Positions 46,040 through 61,743 of a stretch of DNA of 64,000 nt are shown one piece after another. The stretch's first letter is position 1. Every line of letters begins with the position of its first letter. A program made the position numbers and the translations under genes. Source of the stretch: Sycobia sp. Sy_11 (Eukaryota; Arthropoda; Insecta; Hymenoptera; Epichrysomallidae). The notes below the pieces were generated by a model. That model saw nothing but the letters and a program-made list of their open reading frames with translations, made no database searches and was not told the origin of the DNA. Location of the stretch: NCBI GenBank assembly GCA_018907035.1, contig JACCIC010000349.1, positions 127,501 to 191,500 on the forward strand, in the 5' to 3' direction.

Positions 46040-46372
46040 AAACATTTTCGCGGAGCCGAGGCGAATATATTTAAATAAGCCGGTATAAATATAATTTGTT
46101 GGCCAAGGGGGCGGGCGCGGCCGCTTCGACTCGGCTCCGCGCCGTCGCCGCTCCGCGCCACCGCCGCAGCCGCCGCAGCCGCCGTCGCCGCGACGTAACT
46201 CGTTAAAATATCTACGCTACACAGCCGCGAATATATTTTAATATTTCGGAATACATTAAAGTTTATCGCTGTCGCTCCGGCCGCCCCCAACCCCTACCCG
46301 CCGAGAGCTCTCTACCCCCTGTACCCTCTCTCTACCGCCCCCTTTGCTCGACGAGCTCGCGCCTCTCCCTCA

Positions 46373-46422
<50 letters not shown>

Positions 46423-46444
46423 ATATATACATATATATTATATA

Positions 46445-46484
<40 letters not shown>

Positions 46485-47370
46485 TTCCGTTCCTCTCCGG
46501 CGGACTCTCAAATGACCTCGGAACGAGCGCTTCTTCGAATATTTTATCAAACTTTGCACTTTATATCGCCTCGTATTGTATATTTCGCGGCGAGATACTA
46601 GATAAAAAAGGGGAGAGCCGTGGGGGCACGGGTCGGAACGGAGGTGTGCCGTCGTCGGTGGGGGGGGGGGAGGAAACTTTGTCGGCGAGAGGAGGGCGCG
46701 AGAGAAAAAGACAGAGAGAGAGAGAGAGACTGCGCGCCCTCTCCCACCCATAGCGTAATCTCTTAAAGGGACTTTCCGACTTGTCGATGGCACCTGCACG
46801 ACACTTTGCAAGAAATTTTTATATATTGCATTCTCTTAATTACTCCACGGCCTCGGCCGGCAGTATCGTTAAGTACGGCTCCCAGACTTTACGCTCCTCG
46901 CCGGCACTTTCATCTCCGTGCGGGGTGGGAAAACAATTTTCCCGCTCCCGTCTCTAAGCAACAATCGATTATGTACGAGAGCGCACGATTCGGAGTAAAA
47001 ATGATCAGTGACGGCGTTTGAGCCCGAGGTGCGGAAAGCCAATGGAAGAGACTTACGTGCGTAACAGAACGTCGCTTGCTTTTATTTTGATAGAATAAAT
47101 TGGCATTTCGTTAAATGAAAAAAGGGGGGGGTGGCTTGGCTAAAATTGCAAAAAGTCTCGGTGAAAATAGAAGGCAAAGGCAAAGTACCCGGTAAATCCA
47201 CGGTCTATGCGTATATTGAAAAATTGATTTATGACCATTTTAAGATATAAGGCTGATTGAAATCTTGATGCGAAATCTTGTTTTTCAGTTTTATTTGTTT
47301 AATAAGCAATGTAAATGAGATAAAGAGCGTCTGTAGAATGTTCAGGGTGCGTATGTACGTACGAATACCT
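46040..47370. other. CpG-rich to mixed DNA
   Basis: 46040-46330 is CpG-rich and 46560-47030 is mixed with a G11 run (46660-46670). 47030-47370 is AT-rich. No recognised gene. Confidence 0.45.
46375..46482. repeat. (CT)n joined to TA-rich tract
   Basis: CT at 46375-46418 leads through short TATA segments into a TA tract at 46448-46482. Confidence 0.95.
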
Positions 47371-47394
47371 ACATACATAAATACATAAATACAT

Positions 47395-47466
<72 letters not shown>

Positions 47467-47866
47467 ATTCATTCAAATATAAGTTTTACGAGCGCTGTAT
47501 TAATTAAACGATGACGATAAAGACAATTCATAAAAGTTATTTTCTCAATATATACATCAGACGCCGGCGAGAACGCGGATCCTCCCCCGTGCTTATTCCG
47601 CTGGTTTTCTGGATTGACGATTGAAAAAAAAGCCCTGTTTTACAATTTGCCGCAGCAAATGCCTCGGCGCGATCATAGTCATCGAAAGTTGCGTAAATCA
47701 ATGAGAAAATATAATTTTCATTTTTCCTTATTGGACACGATCGTGTCGAATTGGCCCGGAGCGCGTACTCGGACACTCGAGCGAGACGAGCTCGCACGCT
47801 CTCAATTTTATACGTTTACATACATGCAAGCATATATGTATATACATATATATACATATATATATA

Positions 47867-47919
<53 letters not shown>
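47368..47919. repeat. CATA units and two (TA)n tracts
   Basis: CATA/AATA tetramers at 47368-47400 lead into TA at 47401-47459. A second TA tract is at 47874-47919. Confidence 0.95.
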
Positions 47920-47922
<3 letters not shown>

Positions 47923-47929
47923 GTACCTC

Positions 47930-49300
47930 TACATTATATACAAGTGGCAGACGCGGAACCAGCGGCGAGCCGTGTGGCTTTTTAAAATTTGCATTTAAAA
48001 AATTTTCTTTCCCTCCCCCCTCCTCGCTCCCCATCGCCCCCCCTCTCTCGTAGCATTACCGCGGGAGCATTGCGGACTAAAAGTTTTAAAACCCCCGAGC
48101 AATAAAAAGGCGCTCCAAGTGCTTTTTACGATAAGTTTAACTATGCAGTTCGTCACTACTTAAAATATATTGCTACAGCTAAATTTCATATTCCGCGTTA
48201 TCGCGCGCGTACACACACACACACGCGCGCGCGCACACGTAGATAGGGAGCGCACGCCGGCATGCAACTGCGCGCGTATTCGCGTATAACCACGTGGAAG
48301 CGCGTACGGCGAAGGAGGGGAAACGAGAGAGCGAGAACGAAAGATCGCGCGGGAATAAGACGGAGGAGGAAAAAGAGAGACCGCCGACGGAGAGAGGTCG
48401 ATCGTGGGAGGGGCGAGCGAGCGACGGTGGTGGCGGGGGGAGGGGGAGGAGAGAAACCGCGAACGAGGTTAGTTTGCGGAGGGAATGAAAACACTCGCGG
48501 CAAAAGCTCCTAATTATAAAACGTTTCGTCAACTTGTTTCGTTCGCCGCCGTACAGCCGGGCAGGGTGGTGATTCGAGTTTTGCGTCGCGCTACCGCTCA
48601 CCGTCGGGCGATCCAAGCAAACGCCGCTCGCTGCAGCACTCGATTACGCGGGCGCGTGCGCGCGCGCGCGCGGCTCTTTTATTCGGGCGCGATTGAAGTG
48701 GGCGAGGAGGTAGGGGAGCGGAGGGGGCGGCCGATCCTTCCGACCCAAATTCCCCTGGGCGTGTATACCCGCGTACGTGTATGTGAGTAGCTCGAGGGGG
48801 CGACTAGCGCATCGACGATACAGGCGGAGAAGAGCTGCACACGAGAAATGCAAAGCTAGACCGGGACGAGTGATGAGGGGTGGGGCGGGGAGGATCTAAG
48901 GGCCGGGGCGCGCGCGAGGGCGCGTCGGGGGAGAAAAGTGCAAGAAGAAAATAAAGGAGGCACGGGGGCGCGGGGTGGCGGCAGCGGGCGGATCGAGTTG
49001 CCCGCGAGTTACCCGCCGGGGCAGAGCGAAAAGTTTGCCTAACGGTAAAGCGATGAGTTAACATTAATATATTCCGTCTGAAAGTTTTTATAATATTCTT
49101 CGGGGGAACGGGGGAGGGGGAACGGGGGGGGGCATTGTCTGGGCGCGGAACAATAAAACCGCTGTTCCGTTTACGACGGGCGATTTTTCAGCGAGTCGCT
49201 GAAACGAGGCGAAGCGCCAAGCCGCTCTTTCTGTTGTGTGCGTGCGGGCGCCCCCGCCCGAACCCTCCTCCGACCGCGATGTATATGAATTCGTGAACGT
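47930..49300. other. CpG-rich block
   Basis: CpG-rich from 48180, with CA/CG alternation at 48211-48238 and G-rich stretches. The frames on both strands (48179-48616 minus, 48485-48790 plus) are compositionally biased and unrecognised. Confidence 0.45.
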
Positions 49301-49310
49301 GCATGTATCC

Positions 49311-49311
<1 letters not shown>

Positions 49312-49363
<52 letters not shown>

Positions 49364-49409
49364 CGCGCACCATCGTAGCTCATATATAATATGCCTGTCC
49401 GTGTGCGTT

Positions 49410-49456
<47 letters not shown>
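49312..49456. repeat. Two (TA)n tracts
   Basis: TA at 49312-49361 and 49412-49456, 50 bp apart. Confidence 0.97.
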
Positions 49457-49459
<3 letters not shown>

Positions 49460-49460
<1 letters not shown>

Positions 49461-50930
49461 CCGGGCGCACGCGTATATGTGTGTGTAAGAGACGGTCGGG
49501 AAGAAAAAGGAGAACAGAGTCAAGGAGGAGAATCAAAGAAGATAAGACTAGATATAAAAAGCCCGCGAGAGAGAAACTCGTTGAATTTTGCTGAAAGATT
49601 AATTTCGCGGAGCCGAGCTAGCGCGGGGACGGGGGTCGAGGGGGACAGGGGACGGCGGAGGGGGAAGCGCGGGCGCGCAAGATCGTTAGCTCTCTCGGAC
49701 GGCGCGGGCGGGATCGCCTATCCTATCTTTATCCTCTCGCGATTCATTATTTCACAAAACGCGGCGGCTGCTTAATGCTGGTATATCTAATGCCGCGGCA
49801 GAAACGCAGGCGCGCGCGCGCGCTCACACACACACGCGCGCGCGCGCACATATAAAAAGAAGCAGAGAGCGAGAAGAGACCGAAAAGCGGAAAGGAGGAG
49901 AAAAAAAAGCAGTCGCGCCGTGGGCCCAACGAAGGCAGGTATATAATATATAATATAATATATTATAACGACCGTTTCTTCTCCTTTGGATATTTTATAC
50001 GTTGCTTCAAATATATTTTTTTTTCTGAGGGGGAGAGCGAATCTCCCCCATTTTTTTATATAATATACTTGAGCAACGCTAGTCCCGGCTTCGCGGCGCC
50101 CCGTTTAATTAACGAAATTAATAGTTGCGACGCGTAAGTACCGAGACGTGTAAACAGAAATCGGTGTTTTCGACCTCGCCGTATATATTAACGAGGGCTA
50201 AGGAGGGCCGCAGTGGCGGTCGCTTTGCTCCTCCCCCCACTCTCTTCCTTTTGCTTCACTACGTCCCCATCACCTACTCCCCCCTCTGCCGGTAAAGTCC
50301 GTAAGAATTGTTTACTCTACAAAGCCCTGAAAAATGTTGAAAACTTTTCGCGAATGGATTAAATCGGAAATATAAGGAAATAAACATTAAATAAATCACG
50401 GTTTTACGATGAATTCTTGAAATTGGCAGCGTTGTCGAGCCGCCCCGATATACATTAGTAAGGGGAGTGTAATGGGGGGGGGGGGTACTGCACCGAGGGC
50501 TGGTAGGCCAAGTCGCCGGTATATAGAGGGGAAAATGAGCGAGTGCGAGAAAGTGAGGAGAGAGAGGGGGGTAGAGCAAGAGAATGAGTAGGCGACGGAG
50601 TAGGGGGAGTGAGTGAACAGCGGGAGGAGGGGGAATTAAAAGTAAACACGTCGAGAGCTACGGGTTCTTCTGGTTAAAGTAATTACGTGCCACGCCAGCT
50701 GCTGCGGACTTTAAATTATAGAAATTATAAAACGCACCAAGAAATGTCCTAACTCTTTTTCCTTTGCCTCTCGTCTCCTTTTTTTTCGCCGCACCGACTA
50801 CTACGACTACTACTGGTGCTACTAATACTACTACTATACCATCACTACCCCTACTAACGACGGCGCGCTCACTGTTTTTCCAGCCGCAAGACTTTTCTAT
50901 TCCTTCGTCGTCGTCGCTCGATATTATATG

Positions 50931-50992
<62 letters not shown>

Positions 50993-51629
50993 TGAGTTTG
51001 GAGATCAAAGTTAAATTTATCTTTAAATATACATACTGCACGGCCGGGACCTTTTTTCTGCAATTTTCGCTTTTGCGCAGAGAGACGCGAAAACGATCGC
51101 AAGGTCTCCTTAGAAACCACGAAAGGGAAAGAAAAAGGAGACGTCAGACAGAGAAGAAAGGCAGCCGTCTCGGAGAGCTGAAGCGTTCTGACGAGCGCTA
51201 AATACGGACGAACCTTTTCATATTATGAGATAAAACATTCCCGATAAGATTGATAAGCGGCCGGAAGATAATAACGCGACGCACCGCGAACGCGCGACAA
51301 TGCGCACGATATTTGTATAAAGGAGGAAGGCTTGAAAGGAGCAATACATCGTACTCATAAGCAGCCGTTAATAATGAAAGAAGTCGCGAGACAGAGAGAG
51401 AGAGAGAGAGAGAGAGAAAGTGAGAGGGGGAGAGTAGTGGGGGCAGGGAGTGGCAAGCGAGGCGAAAGAAGGAAAGAGAACGAGGCCCAGGCTGTACACA
51501 AAGCGCGGGGCAGGTGTATCGGTCGTTCTACAGGGCCATACAACGCCGGCCGCGCGCGCGCGGGCATACACGGGCAAATGGAATAAAATGTTTTCTTTCA
51601 TATATACGCGCGCGTGTGCCTGATTCATG

Positions 51630-51630
<1 letters not shown>
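49460..51630. other. Mixed CpG-rich and AT-rich DNA
   Basis: Includes alternating CG/CA at 49809-49850, a G12 run at 50474-50485, a TA tract at 50943-50989 and GA at 51393-51417. No recognised gene. Confidence 0.45.
50943..50989. repeat. (TA)n
   Basis: A 47-bp TA tract. Confidence 0.97.
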
Positions 51631-51633
<3 letters not shown>

Positions 51634-51684
<51 letters not shown>

Positions 51685-51786
51685 TCATAATATACGCGCG
51701 AGCCTATATAATACGCAGGGAATTATACTAAAGGATTTCTTAACCTCGCTTTTACCGCACCGTTGTAACGTTGCACAGGTACCGAC

Positions 51787-51843
<57 letters not shown>

Positions 51844-51874
51844 TACATATTCATATATATATATATATATATAT
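51634..51874. repeat. Three (TA)n tracts
   Basis: TA at 51634-51681, 51790-51839 and 51853-51874. The segment between the first two ends in TGCACAG|GTACC, a weak acceptor-like site. Confidence 0.96.
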
Positions 51875-51879
51875 GCCCG

Positions 51880-52558
51880 ATCCTCTTTGTCTCGCGGTGC
51901 CATCATTTTTCTCCGGCAATATATTTTATTGCCCCTCTTTGCTTCTCTCCTTCTTCTCTTCGGAACCCCACTTCTCCCAGCCTGCCCGCCGCCTATTCTC
52001 CGGCTTCTTTGCAGAACTCTTTCTCGCTCTTCACCCCTTTCTCGGTGACGTAAGAATTCCGACAGCAGCAGCACCACCGCCACCACCGACACTACCACCC
52101 CTGTACACTTCTTTTCTGCAGCTCCGTCGCCGTCCTTTTCTCCTTCTCTTTACCCCCTCCCTCCCCATCGCTCTTGTCCCTCTTTTATCTCTGCCTCTTC
52201 ATACCCGGTCCCTCGCTCTCTTTTTTCTCAACACCCTCGCCCCTGTCCCCTACCCTCAACCCCTCCTTCTCTCTCGTCGCTCTCCGCTCTCTTGCTCTGC
52301 TTTTCTATATAAAGAAAGAGTCTAATACTGTATTTTTAATTTATAAAGAGCAGCGCGAGAGAGAGAGAGAGACAGAGAGAGAGATTGAGAGAAGTGTGCG
52401 CAGACTTGAGCGCTCGCTCTGCTGCAGTGGCTCTGTATTGCACGGGGCCAATGAAAGTTTGCGTTTGTAGGGGGAAAGGGTAAAGGAAAGTAAGGGAGCG
52501 AGAGAGAAAGAGAGAGAAAGACGAAGGAGAAAGGTGGGAAAGGCAGAAGGCTGAAGGA

Positions 52559-52600
<42 letters not shown>

Positions 52601-53102
52601 TAAGTAGTATTTTTCATGTGCATGTAATTATAATTTTGAAAAAAAAATCAGTTAAAAATATCTTTCTCAAAGTAAAGAACTAACTCTTACGGGTTAAAAA
52701 AATCCACAAAATACAAAGTTTTCTTTCTCCTCTGTCCCCTTCCTCGTCCTTTTTTCCTCTTCTCGATTTCTCCTTCACAATCTCATATGTCTAAGAATCC
52801 CCTCTCTACCCTCGGCCACTACCTCTTTCCCCCGCTTCCGATCTTTTCCTCTTATTTCTATTTTAATTCTTCATCTTTATTCTCCTTCTGTTTTTTCTTC
52901 TTCCTCAGCGCTCTCTATTCTCTTCCTCTCATAAAATAAAATAGTTTCTCTCTTTTCCTTATCCTCTCCTAACCTCTCCTCTTCCCCTTATACTTTACTC
53001 TTATGCCTATCTCGCTTCTTTTCATTCTGCCGCTGTTAGACTTTATTATACGTTTACTCTCTCTCTCACTCTCTCTGCCCCCATCTCTTTCTTCCTCTTT
53101 AC

Positions 53103-53159
<57 letters not shown>

Positions 53160-53459
53160 CTCTCGCTCTATTTTTCTCCATCCCGCCGACACTGCCGCGC
53201 TCGTCGGGGAGCGGGAGAACCCATAGCTGAAGAAAGAGAGAACGGCGAAGAGCGAGTAGAAGAGTAAGATAGAGCGAGAGAACGAGAGAGAGAGAGGGAG
53301 AGAGAGAGAGAGAGAGAGGGAGAAGGAGAAAAGAGACAACTCGAGTGGCCAAGCTAGCGTAGCGACGAGGAGGCGAATATAATTGTATCTAAATTATAAT
53401 ATACAAATAATAACAGCTATAACGGCAGTCTGACGCCAGTACAGCCGGTCTAGAAAGTT

Positions 53460-53460
<1 letters not shown>
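51880..53460. other. Pyrimidine-rich plus-strand DNA
   Basis: 51880-52300 and 52720-53160 are strikingly C/T-rich on plus. No recognised gene; frames are Ser/Leu/Pro-rich by composition. Confidence 0.5.
52348..53319. repeat. (GA)n tracts and a (CT)n/(GA)n pair
   Basis: GA at 52348-52388 and 52562-52593. CT at 53107-53157 and GA at 53283-53319 form a complementary pair 125 bp apart. Confidence 0.95.
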
Positions 53461-55330
<1,870 letters not shown>

Positions 55331-55333
55331 TCG

Positions 55334-55383
<50 letters not shown>

Positions 55384-55630
55384 CACACACGTATGTGTGA
55401 GACCAGCAACTTACGCGGTACGCGTTCTCCAGCAATATCCGTTGGTCACAACCGGCGTATAATAATTACAAACCCTATGATAAGAGTAAACCAATGGTTA
55501 CTGCGCGCAGTTTTGGGGATCTGAAAAGGAATCGCGCTCCAAGAAATCGTCTCAAGAAATATCAGGCAGTCTTACATTTATTCAGGATGAATCATCTTCG
55601 CGAGGCAATAAATGTTTTCTACAAAACCGG

Positions 55631-55679
<49 letters not shown>

Positions 55680-55680
<1 letters not shown>

Positions 55681-56004
55681 TAACAGACATACGGAGAATA
55701 ACACACCTGCGCTCGGGCACGAACACCAAAGTGTAAGAGAGGAACGATCGAGCATCACGAAAACAGAGGGATAGAAAGAGAAAGGCAGGGACGTGTTAAT
55801 GCATTTTTCCTTAGCAAAATCTCTCTCCCATCTCTCTCTATAAAATATCTGTCTATCCACCTATATCTCTATCTCGCTCACTTAATAGTCCGGCCCTCCG
55901 GCCATGCGCATCCTGTCCGTTTTTTCTTCCCTCGTGTTTTCCTTTTTGTTGTCCTTTCGATCAGGAAACGAAATGAGAGAGGGAGAGAGGGAGAGAGAGA
56001 GAGA

Positions 56005-56041
<37 letters not shown>

Positions 56042-58120
56042 CGAGAAGTAGCTAGAGCTGAGCGGAAGCGGCGCCAGCGGAGATCGAGCCGACTAATTGA
56101 TAATATAAAAGTTAATTTTGAAATTCTCGACCGCGTGATTGAAGGACGATTGGATTTGGTCCGGTCCGCGGAAGCGAGCGGAAATGCGGGAGTCGCGCTG
56201 CCGGCGTGCGCCCCCTCCCCCTGTCCCGGCCGAGCGACGCTTCGGCTGAGTACGACAGAGCGTCGGAGCGCCGGTTTATAAGCGCGCGCGAACACCTTCC
56301 TCCTCCTCGGGGCTCCCGGTCGCTCGCGCGACTCTCTCCCCACCACCCTCCTCCACCCCCTTCGCTCTTCCGTTCCGTTCGGATTCAGCCCTGTCGGCAC
56401 GCCACTTGCTCTCGTTTTCGCCGGTCGTGCGCCGCGTCGCGTCGCCTCGCGACGTCGTAACGCGTTCTCGCCGATTCAGCGACTCGAAACCACGGGGAAT
56501 CTTTCTCGCGTCGGAGAATTACTCGCGCATACCATTACGAGTAAACTGATATTGACGATGAATATATTGCTTGGAAAATGTGGAATATCTTCGCGTATAT
56601 CCAAGAGCATTTCGGCTCTTCGAAAAATTAAAACGTTCCAATTTTTACGTTGAGTATTGCGTCGTTTTACAGGGGGGAGGGGGCGGAGGGCTCGAACGCG
56701 GAAGTGCCGGAATGAACTCGAAGCAGCTGATACCGTTCGATAAATTCGAACGGCTGCGAACGTTCGCTCAAGTTCTCACGGCTTAAGCGTCAAATTTATC
56801 CCAAGCCGGTACGATGAAATAGCCGCGGCTTCGGGGGAATGACGTTGTAACGTTTCTCGAGCACGTCTAGCCGATCGGCTCTCTTCGTCGTCGCACGACC
56901 GCGTAAGCGCTTCCAGTCGTAATTTTTTTCCATTTTCGTGGCAATACCAAATACATTGTCTTGGGATGCATGAGAGTGTGTGCATACCGTTTGGCCGGTC
57001 GCGTCGACTCGAGCGTATCTCGTTCTGTCGAACAACTGAAACAGCTGAAAAATCTTCGTTTCGCTCAATGGGATCGGAGGACGAAAAAATCATAATCTCG
57101 AATTCGCGATTGTAGTGTCGGAGAGGCACGAGAAGGAAAGCAGCGATTCCGTTACGACGCGCGGATTAATTAAATTCGCTCATAAGGAACGAGCTGAAAG
57201 ATATCGCGCGGGCGGCTCGCGCGATTGACGCTCGATCGCTCAATTAGCTTTAATAAATCCCGTTCCTTTAACGAGCGCCGCGTTGCATAATCCATCGAGC
57301 AGCGGGAGAGGGATCGACAGGGGGAGGGAGTTGAGAGACCCGTGAGGAGGGATGAATTATACATAGATAGTGAAAATGCAATGATTATTTGGCTTGGACA
57401 GCGACTGATGTGGTTCGCGCGCGTTAACGTACGACTGAATCGGCGACATGATAATAATCGAATACTTTCGGCACGTGGTTCTCCTGCGGTTTCGGTGAGG
57501 AGACTGTCTTAACATTCGCGTATTTATTCCATATATAATTGACGGAACATTTTTTTTTTATTTTAGTCGATCAACGCTACAAAGTACGATTATTCATATA
57601 TATATATATTTTGTGAAAGCTCTCTCTGTCTCTCTCGTAATTATACCCATGACTGTCTTTACTCATTGTTAACGAAATATTTATAAAAAGGGGTCGACCA
57701 AGATAGAATGAAAGAAATTCGAACGACATCGATTATTTTATTATATCGAACTTTTTTTTTTCATATATATCTATCTTTAACCCATGAATATTTTCGTGTT
57801 CTCCTTTTGGGCGTTCTAAGAATATAATATATAAAAATAAGAATTAAAAGACAAACGGATATTCGTCGAGTTGTAAAACGCGAAGCCTGGTTATAATGTA
57901 TACAGAAAGGCGCGTAACGCGTCTCTTTAAAATAAATCGAAGACGACCCTGGTGTGAGAGAGAGAGAGAGAGAGCGTAAAACCGAGCATTTTTTTTAACA
58001 CTTCGTATCATCCAAGCAGCAGCAACAGCAGAAACAGCTACGCTCGTAGTATTTTATATACAGATCCTAAAAATATAAACAAACATAGCGCGGTATTTTA
58101 AAACGCGGATTGCAAAAATT
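55680..58120. other. CpG-rich segment then ordinary unique DNA
   Basis: 56040-56520 is CpG-rich. 56560-57380 has short frames on both strands without recognisable products. 57400-58050 is AT-rich. No RNA gene seen. Confidence 0.5.
55976..56039. repeat. (GA)n joined to (CA)n
   Basis: GA/GGGA units to 56005 pass directly into a 32-bp CA tract (56008-56039). Confidence 0.96.
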
Positions 58121-58122
58121 AG

Positions 58123-58169
<47 letters not shown>
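57957..58169. repeat. Short (GA)n and (TA)n
   Basis: GA at 57957-57975 and TA at 58129-58169. Confidence 0.94.
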
Positions 58170-58171
<2 letters not shown>

Positions 58172-58179
58172 TATGTATC

Positions 58180-59070
58180 TATGTCTATATGTATATGTAG
58201 TGAAAAAGCGGGCGTCTCCCGACTCGTCTCCCGCAAGCTAGAACGCGAGAGGTAGGGAGTAATGAAAGTACATGTGCGTATACGCGCTGGTACATACGGC
58301 TGAGGGCAGCGCGCGCCCGCGCACGAGGAACCACGAGCAGATAGCAGCGTTTATAAGTGCACTTGTCGCGTGGTTACCGAGTAATACGTACGCAGACGAA
58401 TGCGCGCGCGCGCCCGCACGTATACACACCGGCAGCAATTCTGTCGGGCGAGCCAATAATTATTGTTTTTACGCGGCAGCGGCGGACTGCAATTAAAAAG
58501 TGTTTATTTATTCAGGTCCGGCTTTTTAGCATGCGTCCGACCCCACCCCCAGCCCGCCCTCGGCCACCTGCTCCGACGTACCGGCGCGCGCGATTCCGCC
58601 GGCCCGTACGCGTATGTGTGCGCGCGTTTACGCCAATCGCAAGCGGAGAGCGAAAGAGCAATATCTATACACGCGTATCGAGATGGAGAGAGTACGGGAG
58701 GGGGTCGGCGGGTGGGTGGGATCCGCCGCCGGTACGAGCGGCGAAAATCGAGAGCGGTCGCGATTTTTTTTTTTTTTGGCTTAAACAAAGTGTTGCTTTC
58801 CAATTTTTGCGCAGTCGTCCGGCGAGTGAGCGGAGCGCGGGGCGGGGGAGGCGGAGGGTTATGAGATGCGCGCATGGGAAACGGGGCGCGGACGCGAAAA
58901 AAAATAAAATTAAAAATAAAAAAAGAGGAGAGAAAAAGAAAATTATTTACGCCGACGCAACGATAAAAAATTGTCGACGCATGTGAAATCGAGCGATAAA
59001 CCGCTGACGCTGGTAATAAGGAAATCTTATAAAATATTTATATACAAAAAATATCTCGCGTACGCGTAAG
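58180..59070. other. CpG-rich block
   Basis: CpG-rich with overlapping frames on both strands, then A-rich after 58890. No recognised gene. Confidence 0.45.
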
Positions 59071-59074
59071 CACA

Positions 59075-59076
<2 letters not shown>

Positions 59077-59135
<59 letters not shown>

Positions 59136-59633
59136 AGTCAGTTTTCATGATAAGTTTTATTACTGCTGTTGTTTCTCTCCCACTCGTAATATCCTATTGT
59201 TCTTTCTCCCTTTTTCCAGATCGGTGCGAATAATAATGCTGCAGTAATTAGATTCGAATCTCATAGCGTTACGCATGCGTATGGAAGTTGGAATACCGAA
59301 CGTTCGCCAACATCTTTGCGCTCTTTGTATATACATATATATATATACATACATAGATATATATAAATGCACTTTTGGTCGCGCACCGCAGCGCGCGGAT
59401 TCTCCTATCTCGGCATGGCGTGATATATTATATTTATTAGCGCGCGATATCTCTTATATTATTATAATCTCGGTGTATTATTGTAAAAAAAAGCGAAACT
59501 GCTGCTGCTACTACTGCTGTGTGTGTGTGTGTATGCGCGTCAAAAGCGCGCAATACCTCCCCTCCTCCCAAACCTCGGCAAAGCCAGCGCCTTTTATAAC
59601 TTATACGTGACTCGACGCTGCGTGTATAATTAT

Positions 59634-59678
<45 letters not shown>

Positions 59679-59859
59679 CTATATATGCATATATTATTGA
59701 AAGCGGATGGAGGCATAAGTACACGGCTGCGACGACAACGAAGACCCCGCACGAAGCTGTGTTATACCACCATCTCCCATTCCCTTCTCCTCCTCTTCCT
59801 CATACTACAAACTGATGTAGAGCGACGCGACCCTGCAGCAATATATATATATATATATA
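59077..59859. repeat. (TA)n tracts
   Basis: TA at 59077-59128, 59633-59677 (two short breaks) and 59840-59859. Between them is unique DNA with an acceptor-like CCCTTTTTCCAG ending at 59219 and no coding frame after it. Confidence 0.95.
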
Positions 59860-60047
59860 GAAGCGTATAGAGGAGTGACGATGAGAACTATATCAGGCCA
59901 GCTTGTGCGTAAGAATAATATTATAATATGCGCATGAACTGCAATAAAATAAAAATTCGAGATAACAACCTATATATGTATATGTGTAATTGCGTTTGTG
60001 CGTACGTGTAAAATACTCAGCGATATTATAACATATATTTTATATGG

Positions 60048-60048
<1 letters not shown>

Positions 60049-60101
<53 letters not shown>

Positions 60102-60376
60102 TTAATCGCTTGCAAAACAAATCGCGTTTGGCTTTTATATTTTATTATATATTATACGCGCGTGCATGTATGCGTGTGTATGTATGTACGCGCCGTTCAC
60201 TCAACGCGACTCTGTTTACACAAGACTTATGCAACGCTCCGCGCATATTGTTATTATCATTTAATATACGCCGATTTATTAGTCTTATTATATACCATTT
60301 TCGAGTCCGGAAAATTACCGAGAGAATGAGAGGGCGGGGAGAGGGGATTTCGCAATTTTATATTTCGCCTATATCG

Positions 60377-60433
<57 letters not shown>

Positions 60434-60587
60434 TAGGGTAGCTCGAAGCGTTATAAAGCGCGAGCAAACCTTGCTGCTGCAACATCGGCGGCCGCGGCCC
60501 CCGTGAGCTCGATCGCCGCCTTTTCTTTCACTGACCAACGGCGTTCCGCACACTATCGAAATTATTGACTTTTTTTCACCGTTTCTT

Positions 60588-60649
<62 letters not shown>

Positions 60650-60710
60650 CGGCGGCTACACATAGTCCCCAGCGCATAGGTTGACCAGCCAGTCAGGAGA
60701 GAGAGAGAGT

Positions 60711-60755
<45 letters not shown>
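60049..60755. repeat. Three (TA)n tracts and (GA)n
   Basis: TA at 60049-60098, 60381-60428 and 60590-60646, and GA at 60696-60755. 60100-60380 is AT-rich unique DNA with a frame extended only by repeats. Confidence 0.96.
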
Positions 60756-61097
60756 CGCACGAGAGAGCTCGCTCAGCCTTTACGATCAATTTTAATACAC
60801 GCGTCTCGCGGATAATGATCGCTAAATCAATTTATCTTAATTACTCCAACTAAGGGGTTTTATTAAGGCTACGCGCATGCGCTCGATTCGTGGAATTTCA
60901 GATAAATTATTTAACGCACACTTAATTCAAACGTACATAAAACTTATGTTTCTGCCTTCATTAACACTTTACTATTCTTCGGGAATAGTCGCGCGCGCGG
61001 ACGAATCAGCACTCTATATATAGCGCTCTTTACAGTCGGCGCGAGCCCGTCTTTCCCAATGCACCACGCACGTGATATACAGCGGATTAATAATAAT

Positions 61098-61190
61098 TAT
61101 AATGATGATGATGACGACGACGACGATGATGATGATAATAATATATTATTAATAATAATGATAATAATAATCATAATAATGACAATAATA
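61098..61190. repeat. ATG, GAC and AAT trinucleotide array
   Basis: ATG units, then GAC, ATG and AAT units with variants. It resembles the trinucleotide heads of the dispersed repeat at 30690 and 62230 but lacks their conserved tail. Confidence 0.9.
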
Positions 61191-61743
61191 ATATGAAGAA
61201 TCTATGATGCAATTGAACGGTTGCATTATTTCATACAATAACCGACAATTCCGAGAAGTAAATGTTAATTTGAATAAAATAAATGAGAGCGACTGCATTA
61301 CTTTGCATTATATGCCATTGCGTATATAATATACGTATGCGTACTTTACATTTTAAATAAAAATGACTCAGGAACGAAAAAAAAGAACATTATTTGCTTA
61401 CTAATACTTCTTCTTTAAAGAGACGCATACACACGGACGTGCCAACACCATTTCACGTTAGAATATAATTTATATTTAAAATTTGCCCTCTATTATTAAC
61501 TTCTGCTTCTTCTTCCTCTTATTCTTCTTCTTCTACCGCTTATTTTTCATTCTCTTTACACACACGCGCACAGACACACGCGAATTATATATATTATATA
61601 TACACGTCCTTATACTCCTCGCGCATTCGAAAAGCTGATTTTGCAAGGCATTAGTTGAATTGATGACTCTGCGCACAAAATTGTATACTTACTTATATAG
61701 CCGCCGCCGCTCCGAGAAGCTTATTAATATTAAAATGAAAAGT

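Larger units (their letters stand above)
43758..46040. other. Mixed AT-rich DNA with TA tracts
   Basis: Unique segments between microsatellites. No gene recognised. At 44617-44655 a CT-tract acceptor-like TTTCAG and a GTAAAT donor enclose 36 nt open in all frames. The pyrimidine tract there is a microsatellite, so this is weak. Confidence 0.45.
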
